Positions 1-9,467 of a DNA stretch of 38,895 bases are shown piece after piece; the first letter of the stretch is position 1, and every line of letters begins with the position of its first letter. The notes under the pieces are model-generated. The model did no database searches and was not told where the DNA came from. It saw only the letters and a program-made list of their open reading frames with translations. Source of the DNA: Caulochytrium protostelioides (lineage: Eukaryota; Chytridiomycota; Caulochytriomycetes; Caulochytriales; Caulochytriaceae); assembly GCA_003615045.1 (NCBI GenBank), contig ML014284.1, positions 1-38,895 on the forward strand. Reading direction: 5' to 3'. Both the position numbers and the translations under genes were made by a program.

Positions 1-285
1 GGGTGTATGCCCAGACGCATGCGGTCCTGAAACCCGGTCAGCGCCGGCGCCAGGGGACTGCGGTTCGTGGATTGCTATGGTAATAAGATAACCACGGCAA
101 GTGTGTGAATCGCGACCTTAATGCCGCGTTGAACATCCGACGCTGCCTGACCGTACCCGTCAGACCGACAACGCTGTGCCGCAACTCTGGGCGAAATCTG
201 CGGCGGCCCAAGCTCATCCGGAGATGAACCAAATGCGTTACTGCCTCGGCGGGGGGCACCACGGAGGCATCACGGAGGGCATGGT
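1..285 (+). mobile_element. Decayed Fanzor/TnpB-like C-terminal remnant (left copy)
   Basis: Reading from base 3, the plus strand gives a peptide that ends at a stop at 225-227. It contains the string VNRDLNAALNIRRCL preceded by RGLLW and HGKC. The pattern RD-x-NAA-x-NIR is the third RuvC motif of TnpB and its eukaryotic relatives, the Fanzor proteins. The motif normally follows a Cys-rich zinc knuckle, of which GLLW...HGKC looks like the second half. Two in-frame stops separate GLLW from DNHGKC, so the copy is dead. The upstream part lies outside the window. A diverged second copy lies at 38347-38650 in the same orientation. Fanzors are RNA-guided nucleases carried by transposons. The assignment rests on a short motif read by eye, so it is moderate. 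Confidence 0.5.
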
Positions 286-429
286 GTGCTTGTTAGGTAA
301 GGTATATACACGAGGTTCGTTAAAAAAAGAAAGCGAGTAAAACAATAAAAAGACCAGTCGCGGTCATCGCGCTTCGGATGGAAACACCGGGAGCCAAGCT
401 GAGGGCGATGTCAGCAGCCGCGTGAAAAC
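286..429. other. Short spacer 3' of the phosphodiesterase gene
   Basis: This AT-richer stretch includes an A-run followed by acaataaaaagac near 335-352. It separates the Fanzor-like remnant from the 3' end of the phosphodiesterase gene. I see no gene in it. Confidence 0.4.
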
Positions 430-3144
430 TCAAGTCGTCACGCGTTTTTTCCAGTGCTGTCGGTTGGTGTCAATATTGTCCATCATGGCCTGCATATCTT
501 CCTTGAGATAGGCATACCAAGCCTCGTACAGCGGGGTCACAATATAGTCAATGAACCCGATCTGGCATTTTGGGATATCCGTGTTGTCGCGGTTCATGAA
601 CATGCTCACGGTCATCCCGCGCTTCTTTTCTTGATCGCCTTGCAGAAAAAATTCCTCCATGCACCAGTTCGTCCATGTCACACAGAGGTCATTGGGCTTG
701 GCGGCGTTGTTGATATCCGTGGCCTTGATGGCCATGTTCAGCACGAGCTTTTTGTCGGTCTTCTGGTCGTAGGCGAAACCCGTGTGGCTCGTCAGCTTGG
801 TCTTAAACTTGCCGATCCACTCGAAATGGGCGGTCATATCCGTGGCTAGCACCATGGTCAGCACGAGGTCGCGCACGTAGCGCCGCGACTCTAGCGGCAG
901 CGTCTCGAGAAGATTCAGCTCGGTGCTCTGCATCATGTCGAACACGCTGGCCGCATGGTAATTCTCCAGCGGGGCGACGTCGTTGTACCGAAGGGATAGC
1001 GGGTCCAGCGTCGAGATGAGGAACGCATTGTTAACGCCCGGATGGCCGTAGTCGTGGATCAGGGGCGCGATGATGCACGCAAGGAGATCGAGCGGGCCTA
1101 AGTGCGGCCAAATCTTGGGCGACCGGATATAGAAGTGTGTGCAGAAGAGCACATCGGCGGCATGCTTGGAGTTGTGGTATGGATTTGTCGCAATGTAGCC
1201 CTCCTGGACGACGAGCATCCAACGGTTGACGACCTGGGGGTCGAGGTTCAACAGCGTCAGCAGATCGTACTTCTGGATCAGATGAACGCCGAGCGTGGCC
1301 ATCCCGTTGCCATCGACGGCGCGGTCGAAGGCAATCACATCGAAGTCCGGTGCTTCGAGCCGGTCAAAGTAGCGGCTCAGTTCCGGGTTGCGAACAAAGC
1401 GCTCGATTTGCAGCAGCTGCGATGATGGGGCCCGCGGCACCCGCATCGTAGGCGCCTTGTTGAACGATAGCGACGGCCGCGCCGACTGGCCGCTCGAGAT
1501 CAGGCCCGCGCCTACCGGCAGGCTCACGTCGGACTCGCGCTGCAGGTTGAGATGCAGATTCAGATTCGAGTCTTGGAAGCCCGGCGGGCCGCGCTCGGAA
1601 GGCAAGCTGTCCGTCACGGTGCCCGTTGCCGTGGCCGTGGCCGCCGCCGTGACCATGGCCGGGGCCCCGGCGGTTCCCGGCGCCGGGATCGTGGCCAGGG
1701 TAGGCCGCGGGCGCAGATTATCCGCAGACATCTTGAACGGCACCGTATCCTTCGTCGTCAGCAGCGTGTTCAGCCAGTCATGCACATCCGCATCGGCGCT
1801 TCCGTGTTGGATGTTGGGGTCGTACAAGCGGTCGGACGACAATATCCCGATAATGAAGCTGAGGCGGTCGGTGATCGATTTCTCCAGATGCTGGGTGTCC
1901 CGGACTTGGGCCAGGATTTGGGTAACGCGCGCCAGGGGGGCTTCCAGATCAACTTCCTGCTCCGCGCGGGCTCGACGCACCTCCTTTTTGAGCTCCACAT
2001 TCGTCTGTCGCAGCTGGTGCATGTAGTTCTCGCGGTCCAGTAGTCCGCTGGCATTTTTCTGGATAAACCGTTGGAACAGCAGCACCGTGACCATAATCCA
2101 CCCGATGCCGATCCCATAGGCGATTTCGACCATCCGCGATAAGTTGACGTCCAGCGGCTCCATCGAAAGGTAGTGCGTCGCGTTCGGCCTGTAGAGCGCG
2201 TTGGCAAGGACGGAGCCCACCGCATAGACGCCGCTCCAGAGCAGCGAATAAGCGAAGGCATGGTAGTGAAAGCGTGGGTTGCCGCGCTGAAGCCAAATGA
2301 TGTGAATCACGATGTACCAGAAGAGGGCCATCACCTGGCGCGCCTCGCGGGCCACCACGCACAAGGCCAAAAAGTTCAAGAGTGACAGATAGAAGGGCAT
2401 GATCGTATCGGCATCCAGGGTCTGATACAAGCGCGACACGGCAATGGTCATCATACTCACCATCCAGCATGTCAGGATGCCCAGCGGGCGAATCCGCGGT
2501 GCCCACCCCGAATTGCGGCCCACGACGAGGATAATGACCGAGCCCATGTAGAACCAGAAGGTTTGAGAAAGAACACTCATCGAGATATGCGTGATGGCGC
2601 GGCTGTGCAGCAGGTCCATTTCCCACGGCGACATGATGGACCCGCGGTCGTCGAAGCTGTCGGGGCGATGGCTCGTCTTCATGCTCGGTGAGTGGTCAGC
2701 GGCGACTGCCGCGTTCACGGCCAGGGGAACCCCGGCGCCGCCCACGCCGCCGCGGCCGCCGCCGCCGCCAAGCTGGGCGCTGGTGCTGGTCCCATAATGA
2801 ACCAGTTTGGACAGCGAGTGGCTGCTCTCCGGGAGATCATTGCCGCTGGAGGCGCCCGCCGTCTTGCGCGTGACGACGCGGGATATCAAGACCCGTGACA
2901 AGTTGCTCCCGAGCGGCGGCGGCGCGCCCTCGACCGCCAGCGAGAGGTTGCTGCGGCGGGTCAGCGAGCTCTGGGTGCCCGCCGTGGTCGGAGACGGCGC
3001 GTGGAGCGGCGCGACCGGCGGCACCGGCGGCGCTGCGCCAGGCGGCGGCGGCGGCGGCGGCGGCGACGGCGCTGATGCCGATGCCAGCCCCATGACGCCG
3101 CTGCCGCTGCCGCTGCCGCCGGCAAGCTTACCCTTCAAGACCAT
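430..3144 (-). CDS. Membrane-anchored 3',5'-cyclic nucleotide phosphodiesterase (class I, HD domain)
   Basis: Predicted 904 aa. It should hydrolyse cAMP and/or cGMP at a membrane. The C-terminal third carries the class I PDE signatures: HNSKHAADV (H657), HDYGHPGVNN (H697, D698), KATDINNAAKP (D810, metal ligand) and CQIGFID with Q861 at the purine-clamp position. The usual ENHH motif reads ENYH. Residues about 190-357 hold six hydrophobic segments, followed by a charged, probably coiled-coil linker (about 365-410) and a low-complexity linker before the catalytic domain. The N-terminus is Gly/Ser and Pro rich. I chose the ATG at 3144 because it is the first in-frame ATG and sits in a strong context (gtggccATGG). 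The frame stays open upstream to 3342, but only from a TTG. Animal PDE3 also has an N-terminal six-helix region, but I cannot assign a subfamily or substrate. Confidence 0.9.
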   Translation of the reverse strand: MVLKGKLAGGSGSGSGVMGLASASAPSPPPPPPPPGAAPPVPPVAPLHAPSPTTAGTQSSLTRRSNLSLAVEGAPPPLGSNLSRVLISRVVTRKTAGASSGNDLPESSHSLSKLVHYGTSTSAQLGGGGGRGGVGGAGVPLAVNAAVAADHSPSMKTSHRPDSFDDRGSIMSPWEMDLLHSRAITHISMSVLSQTFWFYMGSVIILVVGRNSGWAPRIRPLGILTCWMVSMMTIAVSRLYQTLDADTIMPFYLSLLNFLALCVVAREARQVMALFWYIVIHIIWLQRGNPRFHYHAFAYSLLWSGVYAVGSVLANALYRPNATHYLSMEPLDVNLSRMVEIAYGIGIGWIMVTVLLFQRFIQKNASGLLDRENYMHQLRQTNVELKKEVRRARAEQEVDLEAPLARVTQILAQVRDTQHLEKSITDRLSFIIGILSSDRLYDPNIQHGSADADVHDWLNTLLTTKDTVPFKMSADNLRPRPTLATIPAPGTAGAPAMVTAAATATATGTVTDSLPSERGPPGFQDSNLNLHLNLQRESDVSLPVGAGLISSGQSARPSLSFNKAPTMRVPRAPSSQLLQIERFVRNPELSRYFDRLEAPDFDVIAFDRAVDGNGMATLGVHLIQKYDLLTLLNLDPQVVNRWMLVVQEGYIATNPYHNSKHAADVLFCTHFYIRSPKIWPHLGPLDLLACIIAPLIHDYGHPGVNNAFLISTLDPLSLRYNDVAPLENYHAASVFDMMQSTELNLLETLPLESRRYVRDLVLTMVLATDMTAHFEWIGKFKTKLTSHTGFAYDQKTDKKLVLNMAIKATDINNAAKPNDLCVTWTNWCMEEFFLQGDQEKKRGMTVSMFMNRDNTDIPKCQIGFIDYIVTPLYEAWYAYLKEDMQAMMDNIDTNRQHWKKRVTT

Positions 3145-4004
3145 GGCCACGCCCGAGCCGCTGCTGCTCCAGTCCACCAGCTTGGGTGTCCTGATGGCGC
3201 GGACGGCGTGGACGGCGGGGCACACCGGCGATGGGGGCCGCGACGGTTCCAAAGCATACGAGCCGGCGGTGCGAGATATCGAGCGCGGCGCGACACGGTG
3301 TGCGACAGCGCGGCCGCGTCGATGTGGAAAGAATCTGCCCAACGCGGGCCGAGCGCCGTCCGTGCGGCCGTCCGTCGCGTGGCGGGCCGGGTCGGGTCGG
3401 GTTGGGATCCGAGATGCTGGTCGCGGGGCACGCGCGATGGCGGCGCTATGGCCTGCGCACCGCGCGCCTCTCGGGTACCGCGGTCGTCAGGGAAGGAGGG
3501 GAGCGCGAATGCGCACGACGGAGCACGACGGAGCCAGAAGTAGCAATGGCAGCGGGCTCCGGAAGGACGGCTTCCGCCGCGGTGAACCAACGGGCGTAGG
3601 AATCGATGCGACGGTCGGGTAGAGACCCAGACAGCGGATGGATGCCGCGCCCATCTTCCATACCCGTCGCGGACAAGCACCGCCGGTCTGGCGGAGTCGT
3701 CCTTCTCGCCCTCGCGTGGATCGGCCCGCAGCTCGATCTCGGGCTCGCGCGGGCAAAAAGAGCGACCACCTCGAGACCCGGCCCTGCCATGACGACGTCG
3801 ACGAGGATGGCCATGCCATTGATACCGGTGGGGGTTCGCTGGACGCTCATGCCGATGATGCTCCCGCGCCGTTCGCCATGGTCGTTGCCGAGGGTGTGCC
3901 CCGCTGGCGGTCGCCGTGGCTGGGTTGATCCGCGGCAGTCGGGTGGTGGGGCCGATCGCCTGCCCGATGCGGCACCGACGACGATCCTTTGCCGAACAGC
4001 AAGA

Positions 4005-4006
<2 letters not shown>

Positions 4007-4074
<68 letters not shown>
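4007..4074. repeat. (GCC)n trinucleotide microsatellite, about 23 units
   Basis: An uninterrupted GCC run of 68 bases. Shorter impure GCC stretches recur near 4307-4340. It lies upstream of the phosphodiesterase gene. Read as coding it would give poly-Pro, poly-Ala or poly-Arg, but no frame around it looks like a real gene. Confidence 0.95.
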
Positions 4075-4715
4075 TGGACGAGTCGCCCACGGCGCGGGCG
4101 GCGGCCTTCGGACGAGTGCTCCTCGAAGGGGACGCGCGGCGAGGCCCCACCGGCGGCTGCTGCGGCCGCCGTGGCGGCTCGCGCTCACCCGGCGCGCCTC
4201 CGACCCTCCGACCCACAGCGGACGACCGAGGACCGGCGGGACGCCGCGTCGGGCCGTCGCCGTGCGCGCGGGGTCGGCCGAGGAGCCCACGGCTGCCTGC
4301 CTGCCTGCCGCCGCCGCCGCCGCCGCCGCCTGCCGCCGCCGGCACCGCGCTCCGACAAGGTCCCCGGTCCGCCGCGTGGTCGGAGCGCCGTCGGCCGCGG
4401 CGGCCGCCGCCCCGTCCCCTTCGGCGGTCGCCGCCTTCGCCGCGCGAGGTGACCGGCGAGCGGCGGCCGCGGGATCGGCGGCGGCGGCGGCGGCGCACGC
4501 GGCGGCCCGCCGCCGCAGGACGCGTCGCGGCACCGCGGTGCGCCGGCGCCCATTCGAGCCGACGGTCGGCGCCACGCCGTGTGCCAACGCGGACGCCGAC
4601 GGCGCCTAAGGCTTCATCGGCCAAGACGGCCACCGCGCGGACCGCGCGCGCGGCGAGTTTCCACGACGCGCAGGATCGCTGCCCCACACGCTCCACGCTG
4701 ACGCGAGGCGAGAGA

Positions 4716-4757
4716 GGGGGTTCGAATCCTCCTGACAACACATCCGATACCTCTTTT
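4716..4757 (+). other. tRNA T-arm (B-box) like sequence with acceptor-like 3' end and T4
   Basis: Bases 4716-4732 form a perfect 5-bp T-stem around the loop ttcgaat, including the Pol III B-box ggttcgaatcc. They are followed by tgacaac plus A, which looks like the 3' acceptor strand of a tRNA-Leu-type gene. A TTTT run at 4754-4757 could end Pol III transcription. I could not find a matching 5' acceptor strand (gttgtca) or a convincing anticodon arm within 150 bases upstream. It may be a tRNA relic, a tRNA-derived fragment or chance. Confidence 0.25.
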
Positions 4758-5110
4758 GTTGCGCGGGTGGGGCACGCGTGCTCGCCACGAAAAGTCCCTG
4801 ATGCACACGCCTTCGGGCCCTGACGGACCATCACGACACAGGCCAACGGGGGGCGACGCGCAGTGGCACGTGCCCATCGTAGCTTCGCGTTTCTCTTGAC
4901 GCGAACGACATATGATAAGGAGAGAGACGACGCCGGGCGGGTGGGGATGAACGAGCCTCGGTCAACTATCACTTCGGCGACGGATGGCATGGCCGCTCTT
5001 CATGAGTGGTGGGGCCTGACGAGGACGCCCATCCCGCATCGGTCCAGCGGTCCAGCGGCGGATCCGCGCGGCAGGTCCGTGCTGCCGATGCAGCCGATCA
5101 CGGAGGCGCC

Positions 5111-6239
5111 TCAGGACGAGGGCCACGAGGCCGGCCACGGCAGCGGCGCCCGCGATGCCGGCGGCACCGCCGACTGCGTGGACGGCCGGGACCGCGACGA
5201 CGCACCCCCCGCAGACGCACCCCCCGGCATCGGGATGGCGGCCGCCCGCGCCTCGGCGCAGGGCCTGGCGGACTCGCCGCCCTCGGCGCGGCGCGGCGGC
5301 CGCCGTCGGCGCGGCGCCGCCTGGCTGGGCCGCGCCGACGGCGGCGTCGGCCTCCCGCCGGCCACGGGCTCAGCGGGCACCGGCACGTCGGCGCGCTCGT
5401 GGTCGGCGACGCCGTCCGGCGCGAGCGCAGCGATCGTCGCCGGCGGGATGGGCGGCAGGACCCATTTCGCGAGGGGCTCGGGGGCCGTGGCGGGACGGTG
5501 ACACGGCGATGGGCCCAAGCCACGCGTCGGTGGCGGCAGCGGCCGCGGTGGGCACGAGCGACCCGCGGCCGGTGCCGCCGCCGACCGCACCGCTGGCCGC
5601 AACGCGGGTCGCGCGACGACGGCTGGTGGCGGCGGCGGCGTAGCAAGTGCCACGAACCCTCTCAAGGCGCCCGTCGTCTCGGCCAGCGTCCCATCCTCTG
5701 CCGCCGGTGCCGCCCTCACCGTCTCCGCTGCGAGCGGCGCGGCGGATGGCGGTACCGTGGCGGCTGGCACCATGGCCGCGAGGGCATGATACCGTTGCTC
5801 CCAGAGGGAGGCACGCGACGCTGGACGCCGCCATTCCATGGCCGCCCACCGGTCCACGGCCATCCCGCAGCAGAGAGGAGATCATGGGGGGAATGATGCA
5901 TCAGGTCAGTCGACTCGGTTGGTTCGGCCCGCCCCGATCGTGCCGCGATGGACCGCGGTGGAACCCCGGTGACCCGCGCCCGCGTCACGTCATCAGCATG
6001 AGCGCCGACGCGCAGAGACCCTCCAGCGACGCGTTACCTTCGTTGGTGAGCTGGCGGACCGTGAGCGCCGCTCGGTCCTGCAGTCGGCGGATCTCGGCCC
6101 AGAGCCCGCGTAGCGTCGTTTCATACTGCGCGTGGCAGGTACGGAGGTCGTGCTCCAGCGCGCGCACGCGCCGTGCCGACGGGTCCATGATGGCGGTGGC
6201 GGAAGTGTCGCCTGCAGGCACTGACTCCGTCGTAGCCAT
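5111..6239 (-). CDS. Probable two-exon coiled-coil / Ala-Pro-rich protein of unknown function
   Basis: Proposed exons are 6239-6038 and 5820-5111, giving 303 aa. Exon 1 starts at an ATG and encodes a charged amphipathic stretch (RRVRALEHDLRTCHAQYETT onward). Its donor is AAG|GTAACG. In the intron a ctgac branch-like motif and a pyrimidine-rich run precede the first downstream AG (ccag|cg at 5821). The join keeps the frame and continues the helix as RQLTNE-ASRASLWEQRYHALAAM. The rest is low-complexity Ala/Pro with Arg patches. Without splicing, exon 1 alone would make an 84-aa protein ending at 5985, and exon 2 could start at ATG 5863. The intron (217 nt) is longer than others here. I recognise no family; a coiled-coil dimer is all the sequence suggests. 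Confidence 0.5.
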
Positions 6240-7534
6240 CGTGACCGGACTCCTGTCTGCGGCCGTCTCTCACCGCGAAGGATGCGGCCAGGCTCCGCTG
6301 GCGGCGTGGCGGAGCGGGGCACGGCAGGCTGGCCGAGGCGGCGGTGAATGGCGTTGGGCGCCGATCGCCAGGTGGCGCAGGGATCGACCAGGACGCGTGG
6401 CGAGGGGTATGGGCTCCTGCTGCGTCGGAGGGGGACGACGGAGCGGGTGAGCGCGATTCGCCGAGGGACGAGGACGAGCCAGCGGGCGACTGCGCGAGCG
6501 AGCGAGTCGGCATGAAAGACCGTGGCGTCTGACGGTGCTCGTCTCGGCTTGGGGTCGCCCGTCCGTGGGTGCTCCCCGCGGTCCGCACGGCGGACCCGTG
6601 GCCGATGCCGGCAGCGCCGGGTGAGCCCATGCCATGCAGGAGCCTGCCGTCCGCACGGCCATGCGACCCCTTTCCGGCCTTGGCCGCCCACAGCACGGCC
6701 GTGGGGTCGTCTCGTCCAACGTGTCACGCTGGCATGGTATGGCCATCGCCACGACCATGGCGCTCCATCGCCACGTGGTGGTTGTCGGGACGGCGGGCGG
6801 CGAATGCCGGCGGCGGCGGCGGCGGTCTGGCGCTGGCCCCCGACCCATGAGGTCGTGGCATTGGCTGACGGCGCTTGCGGGGCGTTAAGACGACCCGCGT
6901 TGTTGTTCTGCCGATCGGACGAAACGGTAGATCCCGCCGCTCACCATCGACGCGCGGCCGTCGACGGTGATGCCCGCCCCCCGGCCGTCGCCCCGATGGA
7001 TCACGGGATTTCCCCCTCACCCTTTCTTTTTTTTGTGGGTGTCCAGCTTCGAGACGTTTCCGGGAGGCGTTCATATGCAGCACATGAGACAGGCCGCGAT
7101 CGGTATGGTCGGCGATGTGGCATCGACGGATGGCACGAGTGGCCAGGTGCTCACGTCTCCTCCTCCACGGTGCACGCATGCACGTCCTGAAACCTTGGGG
7201 GTTGATGATGTGGGCTATGAGGGAACCCCGAAGCGTCAGAAAACGAGCAATTAGTCTGAAACCAGTCGCACATCGTCGGCAAGCTCAGGATGGCAAGTCT
7301 GATCTGAGCGAGCTTTGTCTTCGCGGTCCACGAACGCCTCTCGCAACGCTTTCCGGGACCGGAGGACCAACTGCTGATCGTGTGATTGATCGCGCCATCC
7401 TCTTGGCCCGCGTATGCGTGGCGGCGCCTTCTCGCCGACCGACACTTAACTACCGTTCGTGTGTGGCATTCGCCCCGTCAACTGACTTCGGAGCCACGCT
7501 TTGCTCACCCCGTCCCGTCGTTCGTCCTACCGCC
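6240..7534. other. Divergent intergenic region, coiled-coil gene / ArfGAP
   Basis: It holds the 5' flanks of two divergently transcribed genes. ORFs here are Arg/Pro/Ser-rich GC artefacts. There is a short T-run near 7024-7034 (ctttcttttttttg). I see no TATA box and no convincing gene. Confidence 0.45.
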
Positions 7535-9324
7535 ATGCCGAAACTCAGTCGCCAGGAGGAGACGGCGCAGCTGCAGGCGCTGCAGGCGCTGCTGCTGCGG
7601 CCGGAGAACCGGAACTGCGCTGACTGCGGTGAGATCCAGCCCACGTGGGCGTCGACCACGCTCGGCTGCTTTCTCTGCATTCGTTGCAGCGGCATCCACC
7701 GGCGTATGGGCACACACGTCAGTCGCATCAAGAGCACCACGGTCGATGTGTGGACGGCTGGCGAGATCCAGCGCATGCGCGACTGGGGCAACGCGCGCGT
7801 CAATGCGCATTTCTTGCGCCAGACGCCGCCGCCCATCGATGTGCGCAATGACCGGTAAGTCCGGAGCCGAGCTCGGCATCGCTTGGACGAGGCATCTGCG
7901 ACACGGCTGTCTCGGCGGCCCTGTCATGCTTGATCCTGTCGCCTCGGGACCAACGGGGACACTCACACGTCTTCTTTTGTTGATGGTCGTCGGCATGCAC
8001 CCGAAATAGCGATCTCTTGGCGTACATTCGTGCCAAGTATGAATCGAAGCGGTTCATGGAGCCGCCGGCCGCCGCCATGGCGACGACAGCGCCGTTGCAC
8101 CACGGGGGGCAGGTGACGGGAACGCCGTATGAAACGGAGATCGCGCAGCTCGCCGCGATGGGATTCACCGACCGCGCGCCAGTCCTCGCGGCGCTCAGCG
8201 CGTCACGCGACGTCAGCGAGGCCGTCGACCGCCTCGTGCAGATGCAGGCCTCCGGCGCGTATGCAGCGATGGTGCAGCGCGAGCGCGCCAAGCTGGAGGC
8301 CAAGCTTGCCGCCACCCTCGCCCGCTTTGCCGCCATGGGCTTCGAGAACCGCGCCCAGGTCATGGCCGCGCTCAAGCAAGCCAAGGGCGCTGTCGACGTC
8401 GCTGCCAACCTCCTCATGGACCAAGGCGCCCAGCCCGCGTCGACAGTGGCGCCGACGACGGCAACGGCGACGGCGACGACGGCCGCGGAGGCAGCGGTGT
8501 CCCTGGCAGCCACACCGGCCGCGGCGACCCACCAGTTCGCGTTCGACCTGTTCGCGTCGCTGGACGGCCCTACGCCCCTGACGCCCACCCCCGTCCTGCC
8601 AGCCCCCGTTGCCCTCACGCCGGGCGCGCCCGCGTCCTGGCCCTCGCAGCACCACGGTCAGCCGCTGCAGGCGCCGCTGCCAGCGGCCGTCCTGTCGGCG
8701 CCGTCGGTCCTGCGGCCGCTGCAGCCGACGCCGGCAAACCAGGCCATCCTGGCGCTGTATGCCCCGACGATCGCGGCGCCGGCGCCGAGCGCCACGATGA
8801 CCCCGAGCACCGGCGTCATGCCGCCGCCGCAGTACGTGGCGCAGTCGAATCCCTTTGGCACTCCCGCGGCAGCCGCCGTCCACGTGCCGCGGCAGCCGCT
8901 GCTCGCCGCGCCGACCGGATGGACGGGCGCCGTCCATGGCCCATCCATGCCGTCGCTGCCGCCGGCCCCGGCCCCCGTTGTCTCCTACGCGCCGCACGCT
9001 TACGCTCCCGCCGCGCACCCCCTGCAGAACATCCTCGTCGCTGCGCCGTACGCGCTGGGCGCCGGCACGAACCCCTTTGGCGCCAGGGCGCCCATGATGG
9101 CGCTGGTGCCGAGCGCGTCAACGATGCCGCTGCTTCAGCCGCAGGCGGGGGCCATGCCGACCACCGCGCCCGGCGGGCTCGGATGGACCGTCGGCACGGG
9201 CAGCGCGCCGGCGAGCGTCTCGCCGGCCCGGTCGGGTGCTGCCGCCGCCGCCGCGCCGCCGCCTGATCCCTTCAGCACGCTGCAGTTCGCCTTCGGGCCG
9301 GGCACCCAGCTCCCCCGCCACTGA
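7535..9324 (+). CDS. ArfGAP with tandem UBA domains (Gts1/Ucp3-like)
   Basis: Two exons, 7535-7854 and 8010-9324, give 544 aa. The intron is 155 nt (CG|GTAAGT ... ATAG|CG), and splicing restores VRNDRDLLAYIRAKYESKRF, the standard end of an ArfGAP domain. The zinc finger is C28-x2-C31-x16-C48-x2-C51, with the likely catalytic arginine in CSGIHRRMG (R56). Such proteins stimulate GTP hydrolysis on Arf GTPases during vesicle budding. Two UBA-like domains follow, with the signature AAMGF at about 146-186 and 201-247, implying ubiquitin binding. The Ala/Pro-rich tail has two NPF motifs (near residues 388 and 461), typical ligands of EH domains in endocytic proteins. Yeast Gts1 and fission yeast Ucp3 pair ArfGAP with one UBA, so the tandem pair is unusual. 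ATG 7535 has a GCC-ATG-C context. Confidence 0.9.
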
Positions 9325-9467
9325 CGCAGCGCTGGGCGCCGGCGCCGCGGACCGCGAGAAGCGGCCACCGAGCATCGTCACGCGGCCTCCCTCCGCTCCG
9401 TCATCCTCCTCCTCATCAATCACACATCATCATCACACGCATCTCTGTTTCCGACGGATCACAGCCC
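9325..9467. other. Convergent 3' spacer, ArfGAP / deubiquitinase
   Basis: 143 bp between two converging stop codons, including a short cat/cac-rich stretch near 9421-9440. The two 3' UTRs must lie close together or overlap. No other feature is seen. Confidence 0.6.

Larger units (their letters stand above)
3145..5110. other. Long GC-rich spacer without a confident gene
   Basis: This spacer lies upstream of the phosphodiesterase start and downstream of the coiled-coil gene, both on the minus strand. It is extremely GC-rich, so all six frames stay open for long distances. The longest ATG-initiated plus frame (3606-4823) is mostly Pro/Arg runs created by the GCC repeat. The minus frames give Ala/Arg runs. 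None shows a domain or protein-like composition. It probably holds the phosphodiesterase promoter and 5' leader. A (GCC)n tract and a T-arm-like sequence are listed separately. Confidence 0.5.

Noticed and set aside
2050-2600. Rhodopsin-type reading of the phosphodiesterase membrane region
   Set aside because: Only six helices are seen and no lysine lies in the last one, so a retinal protein is not supported.
3145-3342. Upstream extension of the phosphodiesterase frame
   Set aside because: It begins with TTG, has no ATG, and its Arg/Pro/Ser composition is that of GC-rich non-coding DNA. The ATG at 3144 has a strong context.
3606-4823. 405-codon plus-strand ORF with a long Pro run
   Set aside because: The Pro run is just the GCC repeat. 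The flanks are Arg/Pro/Gly with no domain, and other frames are equally open.
7160-7200. Third Fanzor-like fragment (sequence cacgtcctgaaacct resembles the VLKPG block)
   Set aside because: Similarity covers about 15 bases only and the following blocks are absent.
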